A DNA stretch of 64,000 nt from Bacillota bacterium (GCA_023435225.1 JAEYRX010000020.1:62001-126000), one strand, 5' to 3'; positions 34,424-44,392 are shown, counted from the stretch's first letter. Numbers and translations: made by a program. Notes: generated by a model not told the origin, from the sequence alone.

Positions 34424-37162
34424 TTATTTATCGCCTGAATTATCGTCAACAACTTCCCTAACTACCACATTATCCACATAGTATTCAACTTCCCGTTCCG
34501 GTCCCTCGGTATATAATTGTAGCGTTTTTAAGGTTCCGGTAACCGACAGATCATAAACTCCGTGAATATAAGTCCATTCAATATCAGAGACCGCTTTTGA
34601 TTCAATCCAAGTATAATTATCTCCCCGGTCATCCGTCCTTTTAATACTCACTCTTCCGGCGTCCCCGGCTTTATTTTTAAGTTTCATCCAGGCGGAAATT
34701 TCATATTTTTTACCAGGTTTCATTATGGAGAGTAAATCCTGCGCTGCACCTTGCCATGGTTGATCACGGTTAGTAATCAAAACACAATGGTTTCCGGTAT
34801 GGGAAGTTTCATTGGTGACCGTAATTTTACTCGGACCGCCAAAATTAAACCACCCATTGATTGTTCCATCTTCAAATCCCGGATTAATCAACATCGAAGG
34901 TTCACTGCCCCAGCATTGTTTATCTTTGACATAACCGGGAGTACTTTGCCAATCTGTAATACCCTTCTGATTTGGGTTAAACGAATAATCATTTTCCTGG
35001 CTAAACATTTTTTTCTTACTGGAAATTACTGTTTGAAGCTCAACCTCTTTCCCCGGTTCCAATTCTCCGGCTGCTGTGGTAAACCCGACTTCCAAATAAT
35101 AATTGGCTTTTGGAGCCAAAGTATCCATTTTAACCATAGTACCGGTTACCGCCGCACTTGGTATCGAACCCCCAGTACATTCAAATTGTTGAGGTGCTTC
35201 TGCATCAAGTGTATAGTAATAGCGTATTTTAGCTTCTTCGAGTTTAACCGGTACGGTTCCGGTATTTACAATTTTAAAATGCGGTGAAATATTATTTGTT
35301 TCATTTTCAAGGTTATCATTTATCATTTGTACTTTTATTTTACCGGTTGGAGGAATAACCGCACCCTTAAAGTTCAGCCAATCCAGTTTACAAATGGTTC
35401 CAGACTCCCAAGGCGTGAAAACCAAGTAAAGATCATGTATACCTTTCACCCGATCGGTCTTAATCGTTATAGTCTCCCAAGCCGTTTCCTTCCAGGAGGT
35501 AGCTTTCTTTTTAGTTGCCGATATAATGTATTTTCCAATTGCATTGCCCATCCAACTATCCAACAACAATTCAAACTTACCACCACCATTTACTGCTATC
35601 CGTAGATCACAAGTAGCGGTTCCATTACTGAAATTAACATTACGATAGGTGGTATATGAACCTTTTTGAGTAAAAACAACAGCTGAACCGCCATTTGAAG
35701 ATGGTTCCGTCTTTGTTGCGGATTGTTCATCAAAACTTTCCGACTCTAGTAATGCTAACGCCTCTCTAATACTTAACTGCGGCGGAAGTTCATTATCTAG
35801 CCCTACAAAAGTGGTTACACTCTTTGCTTTTAATTTAGCGCTGAATGTTTTACCGGAAGTTTTGATCTTATCCAATTTGACTAAATTCTCCGCCGCCGAA
35901 GTCCGATAAGGAATAATTTCTTTAACTCTTGGAAATTTGTTTAAATCAAAACAAACTGTTTGTTCGTCATTACCCTTATTAATAGCAACGATAGCGAATT
36001 TTCCACTTTCTTTATCCTTATAAGCAGTAACAAAAACATTATTAACCGGCTTTAAATCAGTATTTATCCGGATATATCCCGGTTTGATAAAACGGCTGTA
36101 ATTACCGATAGTATATAAGCGTTTAAAAGTACGGAATGTATTATGCGTAGTGTCTAAATGAATTAAGGTTTCCCCTTCCTTGTAGGAGATCAGCCACCAA
36201 AAAATCCAGGCATTAGCACCGGTGACCGTAATATGGTCATGAAGTAGTTTAGCATATTTTAAGCCATCTTCAATACTGCCGTCATTAAAACCAATATTGG
36301 AAACTTCGGTCTGCCAGATTGATTTATTTTGACTTTTTGCTACCGGAAAAGGTTTCACTGCAAAATCGTAAGCATGAGCCGCTACAATATCCACTCTTTG
36401 ACTGGCTTCAGGGTCATTTAAAGTCTCAAGTGCATAATCCTCATTAAAATTCATTGTTTCCGGCATAATTACTCTTACGGAGACCCCGTCCCGTTTTAAT
36501 GTAGGTCTAAGATAGTTCTTAATGAAATCTTTAAATTGGGTTCCGGTCCAGCGACACGAAGAATAAGCGGTTGTATAATCGGGTTCATTTGCTGGTGAAA
36601 TACCATAGATATCGATATTATGATATTCTTTGTATCCCCGGGCGTAATTTGAGAGATAATCAGCGAAAGCTTGATATTTATCCGGACGTAATTCACCGCC
36701 GTTAATAACATTACGATTGGTTTTCATCCAAGCCGGCGGACTCCAAACCGTACTGACAAATCTGTCGCAACCACGTTTTTTAGCTTCATTCATCAGCCAA
36801 ATCTGGTCCTCATCCCCGGTCCAGGACCATTTCCCTTCCTCCGGTTCAATACTGGGTGTCGGACCATCGATTGGTTTGCCCCAATTACCGCCATCCCCGA
36901 TGATATTACGGACAACACTCAACCCGATCCCTTTATCTTGTGAAAAGAGCAAATCCAGGATTTGACTACGTTCCATTTCCGGATATTTCATTAAATTAGC
37001 GGCCTGATGAAAAGCTCCCGATCCTCCGAATCCTTCCATAACCTGTTTTTCAATATTCCAATCAATATTACAAGTGATGGTAGCACCCAAAACATCAGCT
37101 ATTATCAGACTTGACGATAGAGCTAAAAGAAGTATTATTTTTTTAACTAATTTTAAGCTCAT
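34424..37162 (-). CDS. Secreted GH30 glycosidase with CBM6-, CBM3- and CBM4/9-like modules
   Basis: 912-aa exported enzyme. Signal peptide is about 1-27. The GH30 catalytic domain spans about 30-450, with MEGFGGSGAF, acid/base Glu in SPANEPDYT and nucleophile Glu in SIWQTEVSN. A CBM6-like module follows (about 465-600; SYTTYRNVNF, KLDWLNF). Next is a CBM3-like module (about 605-745; KIRYYYTLDAE, the cellulose/scaffold-type fold), then a CBM4/9/22-like module (about 755-905; NPGFEDGTINGWFNFGG). The order suggests an endoxylanase, glucuronoxylanase or related glucanase acting on insoluble plant cell wall. AAGGAG precedes the ATG. It is likely read with the upstream importer genes, attenuated by the hairpin at 37188. 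Confidence 0.9.
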   Translation of the reverse strand: MSLKLVKKIILLLALSSSLIIADVLGATITCNIDWNIEKQVMEGFGGSGAFHQAANLMKYPEMERSQILDLLFSQDKGIGLSVVRNIIGDGGNWGKPIDGPTPSIEPEEGKWSWTGDEDQIWLMNEAKKRGCDRFVSTVWSPPAWMKTNRNVINGGELRPDKYQAFADYLSNYARGYKEYHNIDIYGISPANEPDYTTAYSSCRWTGTQFKDFIKNYLRPTLKRDGVSVRVIMPETMNFNEDYALETLNDPEASQRVDIVAAHAYDFAVKPFPVAKSQNKSIWQTEVSNIGFNDGSIEDGLKYAKLLHDHITVTGANAWIFWWLISYKEGETLIHLDTTHNTFRTFKRLYTIGNYSRFIKPGYIRINTDLKPVNNVFVTAYKDKESGKFAIVAINKGNDEQTVCFDLNKFPRVKEIIPYRTSAAENLVKLDKIKTSGKTFSAKLKAKSVTTFVGLDNELPPQLSIREALALLESESFDEQSATKTEPSSNGGSAVVFTQKGSYTTYRNVNFSNGTATCDLRIAVNGGGKFELLLDSWMGNAIGKYIISATKKKATSWKETAWETITIKTDRVKGIHDLYLVFTPWESGTICKLDWLNFKGAVIPPTGKIKVQMINDNLENETNNISPHFKIVNTGTVPVKLEEAKIRYYYTLDAEAPQQFECTGGSIPSAAVTGTMVKMDTLAPKANYYLEVGFTTAAGELEPGKEVELQTVISSKKKMFSQENDYSFNPNQKGITDWQSTPGYVKDKQCWGSEPSMLINPGFEDGTINGWFNFGGPSKITVTNETSHTGNHCVLITNRDQPWQGAAQDLLSIMKPGKKYEISAWMKLKNKAGDAGRVSIKRTDDRGDNYTWIESKAVSDIEWTYIHGVYDLSVTGTLKTLQLYTEGPEREVEYYVDNVVVREVVDDNSGDK

Positions 37163-37187
37163 AAATACTCACTCCTTAGAAAATAAA

Positions 37188-37219
37188 AGCAAGGGTAATG
37201 TTATGTTACATCCCTTGCT
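37188..37219 (-). terminator. Hairpin between permease and GH30 genes
   Basis: AGCAAGGG (37188-37195) pairs with CCCTTGCT (37212-37219). On the minus strand the stem is followed by TTTATTTT, so it can end importer transcripts or reduce read-through into GH30. Confidence 0.75.
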
Positions 37220-37242
37220 GCTATAAAATAAATAGTTATCTT

Positions 37243-38130
37243 CTAACCTTTCAAAGCACCGGCCAAAGTATTTCCATGAATAATCTGTTTATGAAAGATT
37301 AAGTATAAAATAATTGTTGGTAGAGTTGCAATAATTACTCCGGCAGCATAATACGGGAAGAAATTGGCCCCTAATATACCGATAAATTGTTGTACCCTTA
37401 ACTGTAATGTCTGAATCTCCGCTGAATTGATTAAGATCAACGAAAGTAAATAATCGCTCCAAGCGCCCATAAAAGTAAGGATAACCGCTAACGCCGTAGC
37501 CGATTTGGATAAAGGAAGCATAATTTTTAAAAAGATAGTCCAATGTCCGGCCCCGTCAATCCTGGCTGATTCCATCAAATCATTGGGGAGCGAAGAATAA
37601 AAGGAACGGTAAATCATGGTCCAAAACGGAATTCCAAAAGTAGCGATAGCAAGAAAAACTCCCGGCAAAGTATTTATCAAACCAATATTAACTTCGATTT
37701 TATATAAAGGAATTAGAACCATCTGTGCCGGAACGAAATAACCGGCCATAATACAGTAAAACAATATATCAGTTAATTTAGTACGATATCGTGAAAATAT
37801 ATAACCGGCCATTGCCGCCACCGGGACAGTCAATAGAACCGCACCAATACAAACTATGAATGAATTTATCATAGCGGAGTCAAGATGTAAACCATCCCAA
37901 GCAATCTTAAAGTTACTCCATAACAACTGTTTTGGTAAAGCCCACGGATGGTAAGCAAACTCCAACGGTGTTTTAAAACAAAATGCCAACGGTAATATCA
38001 ATGGAAAAATTACCAGCGCCGCTAAAAATATTAAGGCAAAATGGATCACAAAGGAAGAAACTGAAAATTCCTTTTTAGTGTGCTCTTGAAACAGATTCTT
38101 CTTTAATAATTCATTTTCTAGCTCATTCAT
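37243..38130 (-). CDS. Sugar ABC importer permease (MalG type)
   Basis: 295-aa permease with a cytoplasmic N-terminus, six membrane helices and the EAA loop SARIDGAGHWTIFLKIMLPLSK near residue 190. The C-terminus (IHGNTLAGALKG) is typical of MalG-type subunits of oligosaccharide importers (CUT1 class). Third gene of the operon; no ATPase is encoded nearby. Confidence 0.92.
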   Translation of the reverse strand: MNELENELLKKNLFQEHTKKEFSVSSFVIHFALIFLAALVIFPLILPLAFCFKTPLEFAYHPWALPKQLLWSNFKIAWDGLHLDSAMINSFIVCIGAVLLTVPVAAMAGYIFSRYRTKLTDILFYCIMAGYFVPAQMVLIPLYKIEVNIGLINTLPGVFLAIATFGIPFWTMIYRSFYSSLPNDLMESARIDGAGHWTIFLKIMLPLSKSATALAVILTFMGAWSDYLLSLILINSAEIQTLQLRVQQFIGILGANFFPYYAAGVIIATLPTIILYLIFHKQIIHGNTLAGALKG

Positions 38131-38281
38131 ATAAAAGGTCCCCCTTTTACTACTTTGTTAATACCTAATCCGTAAATAATCCATATTATCGATATATGTT
38201 GCATCAATCTAAAAAAATACAAACATTTTTCTCAAATCAATCAATACTTTATGGATTACTTCTTTATTTTTTATAGGTCAA

Positions 38282-39208
38282 TTAATCATTCGGATTACGT
38301 TGCCAGGAAAACTGGGCAACAGTAAAAACTAATGAAATTAAAAAGATAATTACTCCGATGGCAGCTGCTTTACCATACTGCCAGTTTAAAAATCCTTCCC
38401 GGTAAAGAGTTATTCCCAATGTAACAGTGGAGTGTTTTGGAGGACCACCCTGTAAGACTATCCATGGTAAATCAAAAAGCTTAATACTACCGACCGTACA
38501 GAGAATTACTAAAATACCTAAAGCGAATGATATTTGAGGAATTACAATATGACGGGCATATTGCCATTTATTAGCGCCGTCAATTACCGCCGCTTCTTCA
38601 AGTTCAGCAGGGATTTGATCAATATTAGCCATTAAATAAATAACGTAGAATCCTATATAAGCCCAGGTAGCGAGCGCAAAAATCGCTCCGAATGCTATCT
38701 TAGGATCACCTAAAAAATTAATATTCTCCAGCCATTTCCAACCAATAGACTGGGCAAATTTAACAATAACACCGGCATTAGGCGCATATATGAATGTTCC
38801 CAACATGGCGGTAACCGCCGAAGGAAAAACATTGGCCAAATAGTATATACTCCGTAATCTGCCTGTAAGCCGCGATTTATAATTAGTACAGGCGAAAGCG
38901 ATAAAAAATGCTAGTGGTATTTGGATGACAATACTCCAGAAAGCCCATTGAAAACCATGTAATAACCCTAATAGAAATTCCTCATTGGAAAATAACTTAA
39001 CATAATTTTGAAACCCAATATAAACTTCCGGTCCCAGACCGGTAGACCGCGTTAGTGATATACGGAAAGTTTCAATAATAGGATAATACATTAACACCCC
39101 AAGCATTAAAAATGCCGGAAAAAGAAGTCCTAACTTAAACGTTAACTGCGCCCAATCAATCTTTTTTGGAACTTTATGCGGCATACTTATATTTTGGGTA
39201 GTTGCCAT
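38282..39208 (-). CDS. Sugar ABC importer permease (MalF type)
   Basis: 308-aa permease with six helices and the EAA loop EEAAVIDGANKWQYARHIVIPQ. It pairs with the MalG-type subunit. The 151-bp gap to that gene is AT-rich and shows no gene. Confidence 0.92.
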   Translation of the reverse strand: MATTQNISMPHKVPKKIDWAQLTFKLGLLFPAFLMLGVLMYYPIIETFRISLTRSTGLGPEVYIGFQNYVKLFSNEEFLLGLLHGFQWAFWSIVIQIPLAFFIAFACTNYKSRLTGRLRSIYYLANVFPSAVTAMLGTFIYAPNAGVIVKFAQSIGWKWLENINFLGDPKIAFGAIFALATWAYIGFYVIYLMANIDQIPAELEEAAVIDGANKWQYARHIVIPQISFALGILVILCTVGSIKLFDLPWIVLQGGPPKHSTVTLGITLYREGFLNWQYGKAAAIGVIIFLISLVFTVAQFSWQRNPND

Positions 39209-39494
39209 ATAATACCCACCCCAATTTCAAAATTTATAATTTACTTTATCTAACAATATTACTCACAAAACCCTAAATTCTTCAATTTAAGAATTAATCT
39301 ATTAATAAATTTTTAAACGAAAATTGTTCGCTTACTAAGTTATACAATTTATAAGTCCAAATCCAACCGAATTTTAGATACAAATTTATCACAAATCTCT
39401 TTTTATTACGTTTCATACTTTCATGGGAGAGAAGTCGCCTGTCTTCGGCGGCTCCTCCCCGCTAAAAGCTTATTACTTTAAACGATTCTTCTAA
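39209..39494. other. Binding protein-permease intergenic region
   Basis: 286 bp, AT-rich apart from the GC-rich hairpin at 39425-39460. No gene. Confidence 0.5.
39425..39460 (-). promoter_or_regulatory. GC-rich stem-loop behind the binding-protein gene
   Basis: GGGAGAGAAGTCGCC pairs with GGCGGCTCCTCCCC around a short loop, with small mismatches. It lies in otherwise AT-rich DNA directly downstream of the binding-protein stop. Such stems commonly protect the binding-protein mRNA from 3' decay and lower permease expression. No T tract is adjacent. Confidence 0.75.
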
Positions 39495-40763
39495 TTACTT
39501 CTTCGCTGGACCCATATTTTCTTCAGCGAGTTCTTCAAACTTGGTTAACTCTTTCTTCACGTTGGTATCGGCCAAGAAGAAGGTTTGAATTGTAAGATTG
39601 ATCGGTGAAGCAACAGTAGCTGGTAGATCTTGGTCCCACCAGAATTGCATGGTCTTTGCTTGACCCATTACGTTGCTGGAAGCCATACCGGTAAGTCTGG
39701 TCGGCGGTTTTACACCCGGAACGGAACAAACACGGCCGGTTTCGGCTTGACAAGCCTCTACACTTAATGCATATTTCATAAATTTAACAACAGCGGCTTT
39801 TTTACCAGCAGCCAGCTTGGTAGCGGCAAATCCGGTATCGGTCATACCCATGACATCACCAACGGTGCCTTTACCGCCTTTGAGAACCGGAACTGCGAAA
39901 CAACCGATTGTTTGGTCGGTTTGTTTCGGGTCGGAGTAAAGTCCGCATAACCAGGAACCGGAGATCTGCATTCCGGCTTTACCGGTGCACATTAACATTT
40001 GGGCATCGCCATAACCTTCAGCTAATGCTTTGTCGCCAAAATAACCTTTTTTGGCCCACTCTTGATATTTTTCAGCTGCTTTTACAAACGGTTCGGAGTC
40101 AAAACGGACTTTGCGGGCAACAGCGTCAGCAAATACGTTACCGCCGTAACGGTTAACCAGATACATATAGGTAGCCAGAGCCGGCCATTGGTCTTTAGCA
40201 CCAACAGCAACCGGTTGAATGCCTTTAGCTTTTAAGGTGTCACAAACTTTTTCAAATTCATCGAAAGTAGTCGGTACACTCAATCCATACTGTTTAAACA
40301 TGCCTTCGTTAGCAAACAATCCAGCTACCGCGAAGAACGGAGCTACGCCGTAAATTTTACCTTTCCAGCTCATTGCGGCTCTTGCAGCAGCGCTGACTGG
40401 AACCTTCTTTAATTCTTTGGTCATATCGAGTAACTTACCGGCATCGGCAAATTGACCCATAAAGCTACCGCCCCATGATTGGAAGATATCCGGGCCTTGG
40501 TTATTCGGTAAAGAAGCTTTAATTTTGTTGTTGATAGGCGAACCTTGGTAACCCAAAGCAACCCATTCAATTTTTATATCCGGATATTTCTTTTGGAAAC
40601 CATTGTAGAGGGCCATAACATAAGCTGCGTCGGTTTTATCTGGATTGTCAACCGGATCTCCGGCCCAAACTGTCAAGGTCACTTTGGGAGCGGCATATAC
40701 CGGAATAAGTAAAGCAATCATTAGAATAAGTAAACCACTAATAAACAATATTCTTTTTTTCAT
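39495..40763 (-). CDS. Sugar-binding protein of the CUT1 importer
   Basis: 422-aa family-1 extracellular solute-binding protein. The signal peptide (about 1-25, ending VYA) lacks a lipobox Cys; the mature part starts PKVTLTVWAGDP. Family hallmarks are the two-lobe fold with FQSWGGSFMGQF, APFFAVAGLFANEG and MQISGSWLCGLY. Substrate probably xylo-oligosaccharides by context. Start has GGAGGAG upstream, and the mRNA leader carries a nested hairpin. Confidence 0.9.
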   Translation of the reverse strand: MKKRILFISGLLILMIALLIPVYAAPKVTLTVWAGDPVDNPDKTDAAYVMALYNGFQKKYPDIKIEWVALGYQGSPINNKIKASLPNNQGPDIFQSWGGSFMGQFADAGKLLDMTKELKKVPVSAAARAAMSWKGKIYGVAPFFAVAGLFANEGMFKQYGLSVPTTFDEFEKVCDTLKAKGIQPVAVGAKDQWPALATYMYLVNRYGGNVFADAVARKVRFDSEPFVKAAEKYQEWAKKGYFGDKALAEGYGDAQMLMCTGKAGMQISGSWLCGLYSDPKQTDQTIGCFAVPVLKGGKGTVGDVMGMTDTGFAATKLAAGKKAAVVKFMKYALSVEACQAETGRVCSVPGVKPPTRLTGMASSNVMGQAKTMQFWWDQDLPATVASPINLTIQTFFLADTNVKKELTKFEELAEENMGPAKK

Positions 40764-40851
40764 CTTTCTCCTCCTATTCGTTTAGAAAAATCAATTTTTT
40801 AGTACAACTCTGTAAAGCCGAATTTTTAGTTTTATTATCACCCCCTCTCAC

Positions 40852-40915
40852 TGGCTCTTTTTTCTAAGCAATGAATGTGTTTGAGATCATCTCCTTCATT
40901 GTTAATATAGAGCCA
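40852..40915 (-). promoter_or_regulatory. Nested hairpin in the leader of the importer operon
   Basis: Three nested perfect stems: TGGCTCT (40852-40858) with AGAGCCA (40909-40915), CAATGAA (40869-40875) with TTCATTG (40895-40901), and GAGAT/ATCTC at the tip. It lies about 90 bases upstream of the binding-protein start on the transcribed strand. The 265-bp gap 40764-41028 holds no gene. Confidence 0.6.
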
Positions 40916-41028
40916 TTAAATATAAACAATATTAATTAGGTTTTCGGTTATTTTTAAAAGTCTCTTAACCAAAATTTATTAATTTTAACTGTGATTATAT
41001 TGGTAAACCTAAAACTTAATATATTAAC

Positions 41029-43215
41029 TCACAATTTTTCTCTTTTAAAATTACAATTCACTTTCCAATCATCAGGGCACTTACCTTCCAACCTGTATAC
41101 CGGCTCTCCGTTATCCAGCCGACAGTTCATCCAAGGAACTGTCCCTTTCTCCCAGTCGGCGAGTATTAATAACGGAAATCTTGATGGACAACGAACCGGA
41201 GCTATTTCGATTGTTTTTTCTGTTGCCTTTACTTTCAAACCGGCCATGCTGGCTAAAAGCCCAATAGCCGTAACTCCTCGCGGATAATATGAAAGCCAGT
41301 TCCAACCGTATGTATCAACGTAACATCCGCCACGTCCTTGAGTATTCTCCCACTCTAAAAACCGCCAATATCGTTCAGTCATATCCAATAAGTCAATTCC
41401 CAAATAACCGGAGATTTGATCCCGCCAAAGATTTTGGGATAACCAAACATTACTCCGGTCAATACTGCTATGAGTACATCCATAAGGTGTAAGGCTTTTA
41501 TATAGCGCTTTAGTAAGATCCGTTTTGATTCTTTCATAGTCCAAATCCGGTTTCACTCCGGCTGCTAATAAGAATAGTAAACCATTACTGGTATATAATG
41601 AGTAAGCATCCCACCCGACAAGTTCCGTATCTCCAATTTCCCTGCCGGTCCAAACATCCCGTAGTCCTTCAGCAGATTGAGGCAGGCAAACCGCATAATG
41701 GTCGTCCAACCATGCAACGGTATCCATAGTATTCCTTATTTTTGCCATAACTGCCATCGATTTTTCATTAAGCTCTTTCGGAACTTTAGATTCCGGTAAA
41801 GCCTTGGCCAATTCCAAATAAGCGGTTAAGGCTGATAACACCTTCAATGCTAAATATGTTTGTTCTTTAGCGTATTGAACCGTTGCAGCCGCGTCATCTA
41901 CCGTATTGGCAACTCCGATATTAGGGTAGCCGTTTCCGGTGGTATCCGTTGTTAATAGATAATTAACTACTTTAAATACCTCCGGTAAATACTTTTGCCA
42001 TTTTTGATAACCCCTAAAACGCCATATTGCAAAAGTTAATAAAAGTAAATTGCATGATTCCTCTACCGGCATATGATGCGGGTATACCTGATTATTAACT
42101 TCCAGTAAGATTCCAATGTCATGACTGGGAAATCCCTCAGGTTGCAAATTGTTATACCAGGCATTTAGTTGCTTTTCCAGTAACTCCGGCCAATAAAGTA
42201 ACGCAAACCAAGCGTTATTATATTCAACATCCAATGTTGAATGAAAAGCGCACCAACCTTCCCAGATAAAAAACCAATCGCTATTATTATCATCCAGGAC
42301 CCACCAGGAATTAACCAGATAATTTTGAAAACCACAAGCGATTAATGATTTAGCAGCTTCCCCGATTGTCGAATTATCAATAGTTTTAACAAATAAATCG
42401 TTTTTCCGGAGCACTTTTTCCCGTTCGGTACGGGCATACTTGATTACCTCATCTATATTAGAAAAATAGTCGGTATATAGAAAACGGCAATTTTTTTTCC
42501 ACGCTTTTAATACAGTATCCGGTTGAAATCCGGCAATAATTAAAGTTTCCTGTAAAACTTGATGGTTGGACTCTAAGTTAAACTGTTTACTTAAACAAAC
42601 GTTTGTTGAATTAGTGCTAACTTGCCATGAGGAATCCGACTTTAATGGAACAATCTTTACTTCGCCAGCAAATGTACTTTCGGAAAATTTCGAATGTGCC
42701 TCCACCGGGCATTCATCGGTATTATACCAGCAATCCTTTACTAATTCCGATTCAAACGGCAGTAATATCTCATTATTGTTACCAATATGACTACCGGAAA
42801 TGCTAAAAAACCATTCTCCATTTACCTGTTCAAACAAACTTCGTCCATGGAGAAAACTGCGAACTTCCAAATCGATATAATAGAACGGAGCGGTTGATAT
42901 TTGCCGGTCTTCTGGATAAAACGGAGCATATATCCGGCAGGCAAATTCCAAACCCAATTTCTCGTCCCGTACTTTAAAATCTAATCCTTCCATTAGAAAT
43001 TCTTGTTCAACTTTAATAAAATGTTTAGTACCTTCTATATTGGCAAACGGTAAAATATAGATTTCTCCACCTAAACGTAAACCGATACCCATCTCTACCG
43101 CTTGGTCATAAAAACTACCCATAGGTGATAAATATACGGATTTTTCTTTGGGGCGAAAATCTAAACTAAAACGCGAGCCCAACCTGCCAATTATCGCTTC
43201 CTGAAGTAAACCCAC
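41029..43215 (-). CDS. GH52-like beta-xylosidase
   Basis: 728-aa cytoplasmic glycosidase without signal peptide. Its length and order of motifs resemble GH52 xylosidases. An N-terminal beta domain (about 1-270) is followed by an alpha/alpha barrel with WEGWCAFHSTLDVEYN (probable nucleophile Glu), SHDIGILLEVNNQVYPHH, a conserved acidic segment NTVDDAAATVQYAKEQTYLA (probable acid Asp), RSNVWLSQNLWRDQISGYLG and YYPRGVTAIGLL. It would cut xylose from imported oligosaccharides. GH116- or DUF4965-like relatives are alternatives. GTG start behind GAGGAGG. The promoter carries a LacI-type operator, and the lacI gene lies directly upstream. Confidence 0.72.
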   Translation of the reverse strand: MGLLQEAIIGRLGSRFSLDFRPKEKSVYLSPMGSFYDQAVEMGIGLRLGGEIYILPFANIEGTKHFIKVEQEFLMEGLDFKVRDEKLGLEFACRIYAPFYPEDRQISTAPFYYIDLEVRSFLHGRSLFEQVNGEWFFSISGSHIGNNNEILLPFESELVKDCWYNTDECPVEAHSKFSESTFAGEVKIVPLKSDSSWQVSTNSTNVCLSKQFNLESNHQVLQETLIIAGFQPDTVLKAWKKNCRFLYTDYFSNIDEVIKYARTEREKVLRKNDLFVKTIDNSTIGEAAKSLIACGFQNYLVNSWWVLDDNNSDWFFIWEGWCAFHSTLDVEYNNAWFALLYWPELLEKQLNAWYNNLQPEGFPSHDIGILLEVNNQVYPHHMPVEESCNLLLLTFAIWRFRGYQKWQKYLPEVFKVVNYLLTTDTTGNGYPNIGVANTVDDAAATVQYAKEQTYLALKVLSALTAYLELAKALPESKVPKELNEKSMAVMAKIRNTMDTVAWLDDHYAVCLPQSAEGLRDVWTGREIGDTELVGWDAYSLYTSNGLLFLLAAGVKPDLDYERIKTDLTKALYKSLTPYGCTHSSIDRSNVWLSQNLWRDQISGYLGIDLLDMTERYWRFLEWENTQGRGGCYVDTYGWNWLSYYPRGVTAIGLLASMAGLKVKATEKTIEIAPVRCPSRFPLLILADWEKGTVPWMNCRLDNGEPVYRLEGKCPDDWKVNCNFKREKL

Positions 43216-43237
43216 AGCAAATTCCTCCTCGATGTTG

Positions 43238-43249
43238 ACAAACGTTTGT
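43238..43249. promoter_or_regulatory. LacI-type operator in front of the xylosidase gene
   Basis: ACAAACGTTTGT is a perfect 12-bp palindrome with the central CG of LacI/CcpA-class operators, 22 bp upstream of the xylosidase start. Confidence 0.85.
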
Positions 43250-43290
43250 TAATGCTGTAAAAAATTTATTCTCACCTTCCGGTCCCTATT

Positions 43291-44277
43291 TTAAACGGAA
43301 CGACGAACCATCAGTTCCGGCTGAAGGCATATTTTAACGCCCTCTTTGGACTCTCCCCGTAAAATATCGGTTAAAATTGAAAGTGATTTTTCGCCCATCT
43401 CATACCGAGGCTGCTTAATAGTAGTTAGCGGCGGATTTGTTAATGCAGAAAATTCAAGATTATCAAAACCAACCACCGCAATATCCTCGGGGACCGATAG
43501 CCCCATATCGTGAATAGCTTGTAAAGCTCCATACGCCATAGCATCACTGGCTGCAAATATCGCTGTGCACTCGTGTCTTAATAATTCCTTTACTGCCGTA
43601 TAAGCATCCGGACTGATAAAATTTCCCGAGGTAACTAACTCTTCGGAATATCTTATTCCGGCTTCATTTAAAGCTTTTTTATAGCCGTCAATCCGGTCCA
43701 AAGTTACTTGGTAATAAAGATTTCCAGCCACATGAGCAATTTTACGATGACCATGCTCAATAAGATACTTTGTAGCCATATAAGCCCCGGCCATATTATC
43801 AACCCAAATACAGTTGACCCGTGGGTTAGAAAAATTCCGTTCTATCAATACAAAGGGTATTTTCTGTTCCAATAAAGTAGCTACAAAATTTTTCTCTTGA
43901 ATATTACTACCCACAATCACTAATCCGTCTACCCGTTCGGCAAAGATCATTTTTTGTAATACCCGGTTGTGTTCTATACTCTCATAAGAGTTAGAAAACA
44001 ATAAGGTAAATCCGGTTTGACTAGCTACGTACTCCATACCTTTAATAATCTGTGAGTAGTAAGGTTCTGAAAGGTCAGCCATTATTACCCCAATGGTCTC
44101 TGTTCTTCTAGTAACCAAGCTACGAGCGGCAGTATTCGGGTAGTAGTCCATCTCCCGGGCAATTTTTTGAATTAATTCTTTTGTAGAATTTTTAACACCG
44201 TATTTATTATTCAGAGCCCGTGAAACAACGCTGGGAGCAACTCCGGCTTGACGGGCGATATCTTTAATAGTTGCCAT
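43291..44277 (-). CDS. LacI-family repressor
   Basis: 328-aa regulator. The N-terminal HTH is ATIKDIARQAGVAPSVVSRALNN with hinge helix RSLVTRRTETIGVI, followed by a periplasmic-binding-protein-like sensor domain. Nearby perfect operators in front of the xylosidase and in front of its own gene indicate control of both. The RBS TTAGGTGA precedes the ATG. The inducer is probably a xylan-derived sugar (inference). Confidence 0.92.
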   Translation of the reverse strand: MATIKDIARQAGVAPSVVSRALNNKYGVKNSTKELIQKIAREMDYYPNTAARSLVTRRTETIGVIMADLSEPYYSQIIKGMEYVASQTGFTLLFSNSYESIEHNRVLQKMIFAERVDGLVIVGSNIQEKNFVATLLEQKIPFVLIERNFSNPRVNCIWVDNMAGAYMATKYLIEHGHRKIAHVAGNLYYQVTLDRIDGYKKALNEAGIRYSEELVTSGNFISPDAYTAVKELLRHECTAIFAASDAMAYGALQAIHDMGLSVPEDIAVVGFDNLEFSALTNPPLTTIKQPRYEMGEKSLSILTDILRGESKEGVKICLQPELMVRRSV

Positions 44278-44292
44278 AATTCACCTAAATAT

Positions 44293-44338
44293 GGGAGTTT
44301 CATAATTACTTTAATAATTTTTTGATTATGAAAATCCC
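44293..44338 (-). repeat. 14-bp inverted repeat in the lacI leader
   Basis: GGGAGTTTCATAAT (44293-44306) and ATTATGAAAATCCC (44325-44338) pair with one mismatch around an 18-nt AT-rich loop, just upstream of the lacI ribosome binding site. Confidence 0.65.
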
Positions 44339-44382
44339 TTAATTATTAAAACGCCATAATTTAACAAAAACAATATTTTTAG

Positions 44383-44392
44383 CAAACGTTTG
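44383..44392. promoter_or_regulatory. LacI-type operator in front of lacI
   Basis: CAAACGTTTG, identical in core to the site at 43238-43249, about 105 bp upstream of the lacI start: likely autoregulation. Confidence 0.82.
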
